A stretch of 64,000 nucleotides of DNA from Erysipelotrichaceae bacterium (GTDB lineage: Bacteria; Bacillota_I; Bacilli_A; Erysipelotrichales; Erysipelotrichaceae), in assembly GCA_017539025.1 (NCBI GenBank), contig JAFYHT010000066.1, forward strand, positions 62,001-126,000, written 5' to 3'. This document shows positions 61,933 to 64,000 of this stretch, piece after piece; position 1 is the stretch's first letter; every line of letters begins with the position of its first letter. The notes below the pieces were generated by a model that saw only the letters and a list, made by a program, of their open reading frames with translations, was not told where the DNA came from and made no database searches. Made by a program: the position numbers and the translations under genes.

Positions 61933-64000
61933 ATGTCAAAAGATCGGAACAATATCAGCCGTATCGTCTTTTTGGGTGCGATCATCGTTGCGGCAATACT
62001 GCTTCTGGGTACGATCTACACCGGAAGACAGGCAAATAAAGATACATTGGATGCGGTCAGCTCTGTCAGTAATCTCTATCTGGATGAGCTGGCAGGAAGA
62101 AGAGAACAGGTCGTCGCTTCCAATCTGAAAGATAGCATCGACAATATCTATGTCGCAGTCGGGCTGATGAGCGAAGAAGATATCAGCAGCATGGAACAGC
62201 TGCAGTCTTTCCAGTCAAGGATGAAAAAACTCTATGACCTGGAGAAGTTCGCGTTTGTCGACCGCAAGGGTCAGATCTATACATCCCTGGGGATGCAGTA
62301 TGACATCGACCAGTATTCTTTTGATCATACCGGATTAAAGGAGCCTGAGATCTCGATCAAGAATCTTCAAAGCATCGACAAGAAAGTCGTCATTGCCGTT
62401 CCGATCGATCCTATTCCATTCAACGATGAAGAACTGATCATCTGTTTCATGGAGATCGATATGGACAGGATGTTGCAGGGTGTCTCCATGCAGTCGGATG
62501 TCAATGGCGCAACGTTCTGTAATATCTATACCAGCGAAGGTGTTGCCCTGACTGATGTCGTCTTAGGCGGTCTGGCTTCGGAAACAAATCTTCTGGATGC
62601 TTTGACACATGCGGTTTTCACAGATGGCCAGACCTATGAGGGTTTTGCCGATGACTTTAAGAATCTGAACAAGGGAGCTATTTCCTTTACATACAATGAC
62701 ATCCAGGAAACGCTGGCTTATGTTCCGGTTGAAGGAACCAACTGGCTTCTGACTTATCTGATCAGAGAGACAGTCATATCCAATCAGATCTCTTCTGTTT
62801 CAAACGGGATCATCAGAAGATCGCTGATCCAGTCAGGCCTGACGGCACTGGTACTGCTTGGACTGTTTGCGCTGATCTTCACCCAGACCAGACGTTCCAA
62901 TCAGCTGGCAATGGAAAAAGAAAAGGCTGATGTGGAAAACAGGGTCAAGAGAGAAGAACTGGAACAGAGGCTTTCCTTACAGGAGCAGCTGATCGCTCAG
63001 CAGGCGCAGCAGGTCCAGCAGGATTCCATGATCACAGCTATGGCCAGCGATTACCGCAGTGTCTATTACATCGATCTCGATAAGGATGAAGGCATCTGTT
63101 ATCGAACAGACAATGAGATGGAAGATGCCAAGAAAGAGGGCGAGCATTTTGCTTACCTGGAAGTATTCAGAAACTATTGCGACAAGTATGTTGCGGAACA
63201 GTACAAAGACGGATTCTTAAGTTTCATTGAACCTGAAAATATCCGTGAGGCTCTGGAAAGTGCAGCACTTATCACATATCGCTACCTGACGATCAAAAAC
63301 GGCAAAGAATCCTATGAGATGCTCAGGATGGCGAGTGTCGGACATACAAAAGAGGACCATGATATCCATGCACTGGGCGTCGGTTTCACCGACATCGATG
63401 AAGAAATGAGGGAGACTCTGGCAAAGAACCAGGCTTTGAGTGATGCACTCAAGACGGCGGAAGAATCAAACAAGGCAAAGACCGCATTCCTTTCCAACAT
63501 GTCACACGAGATCAGAACACCGATGAATGCAATCATCGGTCTGGACAATATCGCTTTGAATGATCCTGAGATCTCCGATACGACCAGGGATCATCTGGAA
63601 AAGATCGGATCTTCAGCGCAGCACCTGCTTTCACTGATCAACGACATCCTGGATATGTCCAGGATCGAATCGGGCAGGATGACTTTGAAGAACGAGGAGT
63701 TCTCTTTCTCGAAACTGCTCGAACAGATCAACGTGATCTTCTCCGGACAGTGTCATGACAAGGGACTCAATTACAACTGTCGTGTAGTTGGAGATATCGA
63801 TGACAGATATATCGGCGACAACATGAAACTCAGACAGGTCATCATCAATATCCTGGGCAACGCCGTGAAGTTCACTCCGGAAGGAGGCAACATCGATTTC
63901 ATCGTTGAACGCATTGCGCAGTTCGACAAGAAGTCGACACTGAAGTTCATCATGAAAGATACCGGTATCGGTATGTCAAAAGAATTCCTGCCGCGCATCT
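61933..64000 (+). CDS. Membrane sensor histidine kinase, cut by window end
   Basis: The first 689 residues of a large sensor kinase with no stop before the edge. Membrane helices lie at about 10-30 and 297-318, enclosing a Cache-like extracytoplasmic sensor. A coiled coil and a PAS-like region (about 355-485) follow. The kinase core shows LSNMSHEIRTPMNAIIG (His about 528), N-box RQVIINILGNAVKFTPEGG and G1 DTGIGMS. The missing part may include a receiver domain, as is usual for this type. AGGAGG at 61916-61921 favours ATG 61933 or TTG 61930; an in-frame ATG at 61891 behind TATAAT is an alternative. Confidence 0.88.
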   Translation, partial: MSKDRNNISRIVFLGAIIVAAILLLGTIYTGRQANKDTLDAVSSVSNLYLDELAGRREQVVASNLKDSIDNIYVAVGLMSEEDISSMEQLQSFQSRMKKLYDLEKFAFVDRKGQIYTSLGMQYDIDQYSFDHTGLKEPEISIKNLQSIDKKVVIAVPIDPIPFNDEELIICFMEIDMDRMLQGVSMQSDVNGATFCNIYTSEGVALTDVVLGGLASETNLLDALTHAVFTDGQTYEGFADDFKNLNKGAISFTYNDIQETLAYVPVEGTNWLLTYLIRETVISNQISSVSNGIIRRSLIQSGLTALVLLGLFALIFTQTRRSNQLAMEKEKADVENRVKREELEQRLSLQEQLIAQQAQQVQQDSMITAMASDYRSVYYIDLDKDEGICYRTDNEMEDAKKEGEHFAYLEVFRNYCDKYVAEQYKDGFLSFIEPENIREALESAALITYRYLTIKNGKESYEMLRMASVGHTKEDHDIHALGVGFTDIDEEMRETLAKNQALSDALKTAEESNKAKTAFLSNMSHEIRTPMNAIIGLDNIALNDPEISDTTRDHLEKIGSSAQHLLSLINDILDMSRIESGRMTLKNEEFSFSKLLEQINVIFSGQCHDKGLNYNCRVVGDIDDRYIGDNMKLRQVIINILGNAVKFTPEGGNIDFIVERIAQFDKKSTLKFIMKDTGIGMSKEFLPRI

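Overview
The window reads as chromosome of a low-to-middle GC member of the Bacillota, most likely an anaerobic Erysipelotrichia- or Clostridia-like gut bacterium. The pointers are an S-box-like leader before metK, a UmuC/YolD pair, a TGS-domain nucleoside kinase, ferredoxin-type aldo/keto reductase, a c subunit of sodium-pump type, and a standalone TnpB. The taxonomic placement is inference from gene content only. Coding density is high, genes are mostly co-oriented, and ATGA stop/start overlaps are common.

Layout. 1-10.5 kb: small housekeeping units (CDP-alcohol phosphatidyltransferase plus amidohydrolase, YdcF-like protein plus aldo/keto reductase, Y-family polymerase plus YolD, rho, a 5'-nucleotidase unit on the minus strand, tyrosine phosphatase). 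10.5-17.7 kb: a RhuM-like N-terminal fragment with a structured 5' leader, then an ABC uptake cluster that also encodes a cytoplasmic phosphodiesterase and a P-loop protein. 17.8-21.8 kb: membrane protein, two-component system and a translationally coupled 39-residue membrane peptide. 21.9-23.6 kb: TnpB, tRNA-Ala and tRNA-Ile, and decayed tRNA-like sequence. 23.6-34.7 kb: kinase-like protein, GNAT, miaA, tcdA-like, M3 peptidase, nitroimidazole-resistance-like flavoprotein, nucleoside kinase, a divergent pair of DtxR-like regulators, MATE transporter and SPFH protein. 34.8-35.5 kb: toxin-antitoxin pair. 35.5-42.5 kb: a MarR-headed F-type ATP synthase operon with a fused delta-alpha subunit. 42.5-52.7 kb: nitroreductase, Asn/Gly-rich protein, heterodimeric ABC exporter, HAD phosphatase, tRNA-Gly, glycolipid glycosyltransferase, two lipoproteins (one with PASTA-like repeats). 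52.7-64 kb: PepD, a small PD-(D/E)XK protein, YgjV-like protein, sugar kinase/M24 peptidase, riboswitch-metK, hydrolases, a macro-domain/vWA pair and a truncated sensor kinase.

Four things stand out. First, the ATP synthase operon encodes delta and alpha as one 683-residue chain, which conflicts with the normal one-delta-to-three-alpha stoichiometry, and its c subunit carries a two-carboxylate ion site. Second, at least 14 genes on both strands have a TATAAT-type -10 box 6-8 nt before the start codon and no ribosome binding site, implying widespread leaderless transcripts. Third, the metK leader looks like a SAM-I aptamer whose closing helix overlaps the terminator, so ligand binding would be expected to prevent rather than cause termination. 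Fourth, a RhuM-like mini-gene has a nested-hairpin leader that contains an intrinsic terminator.
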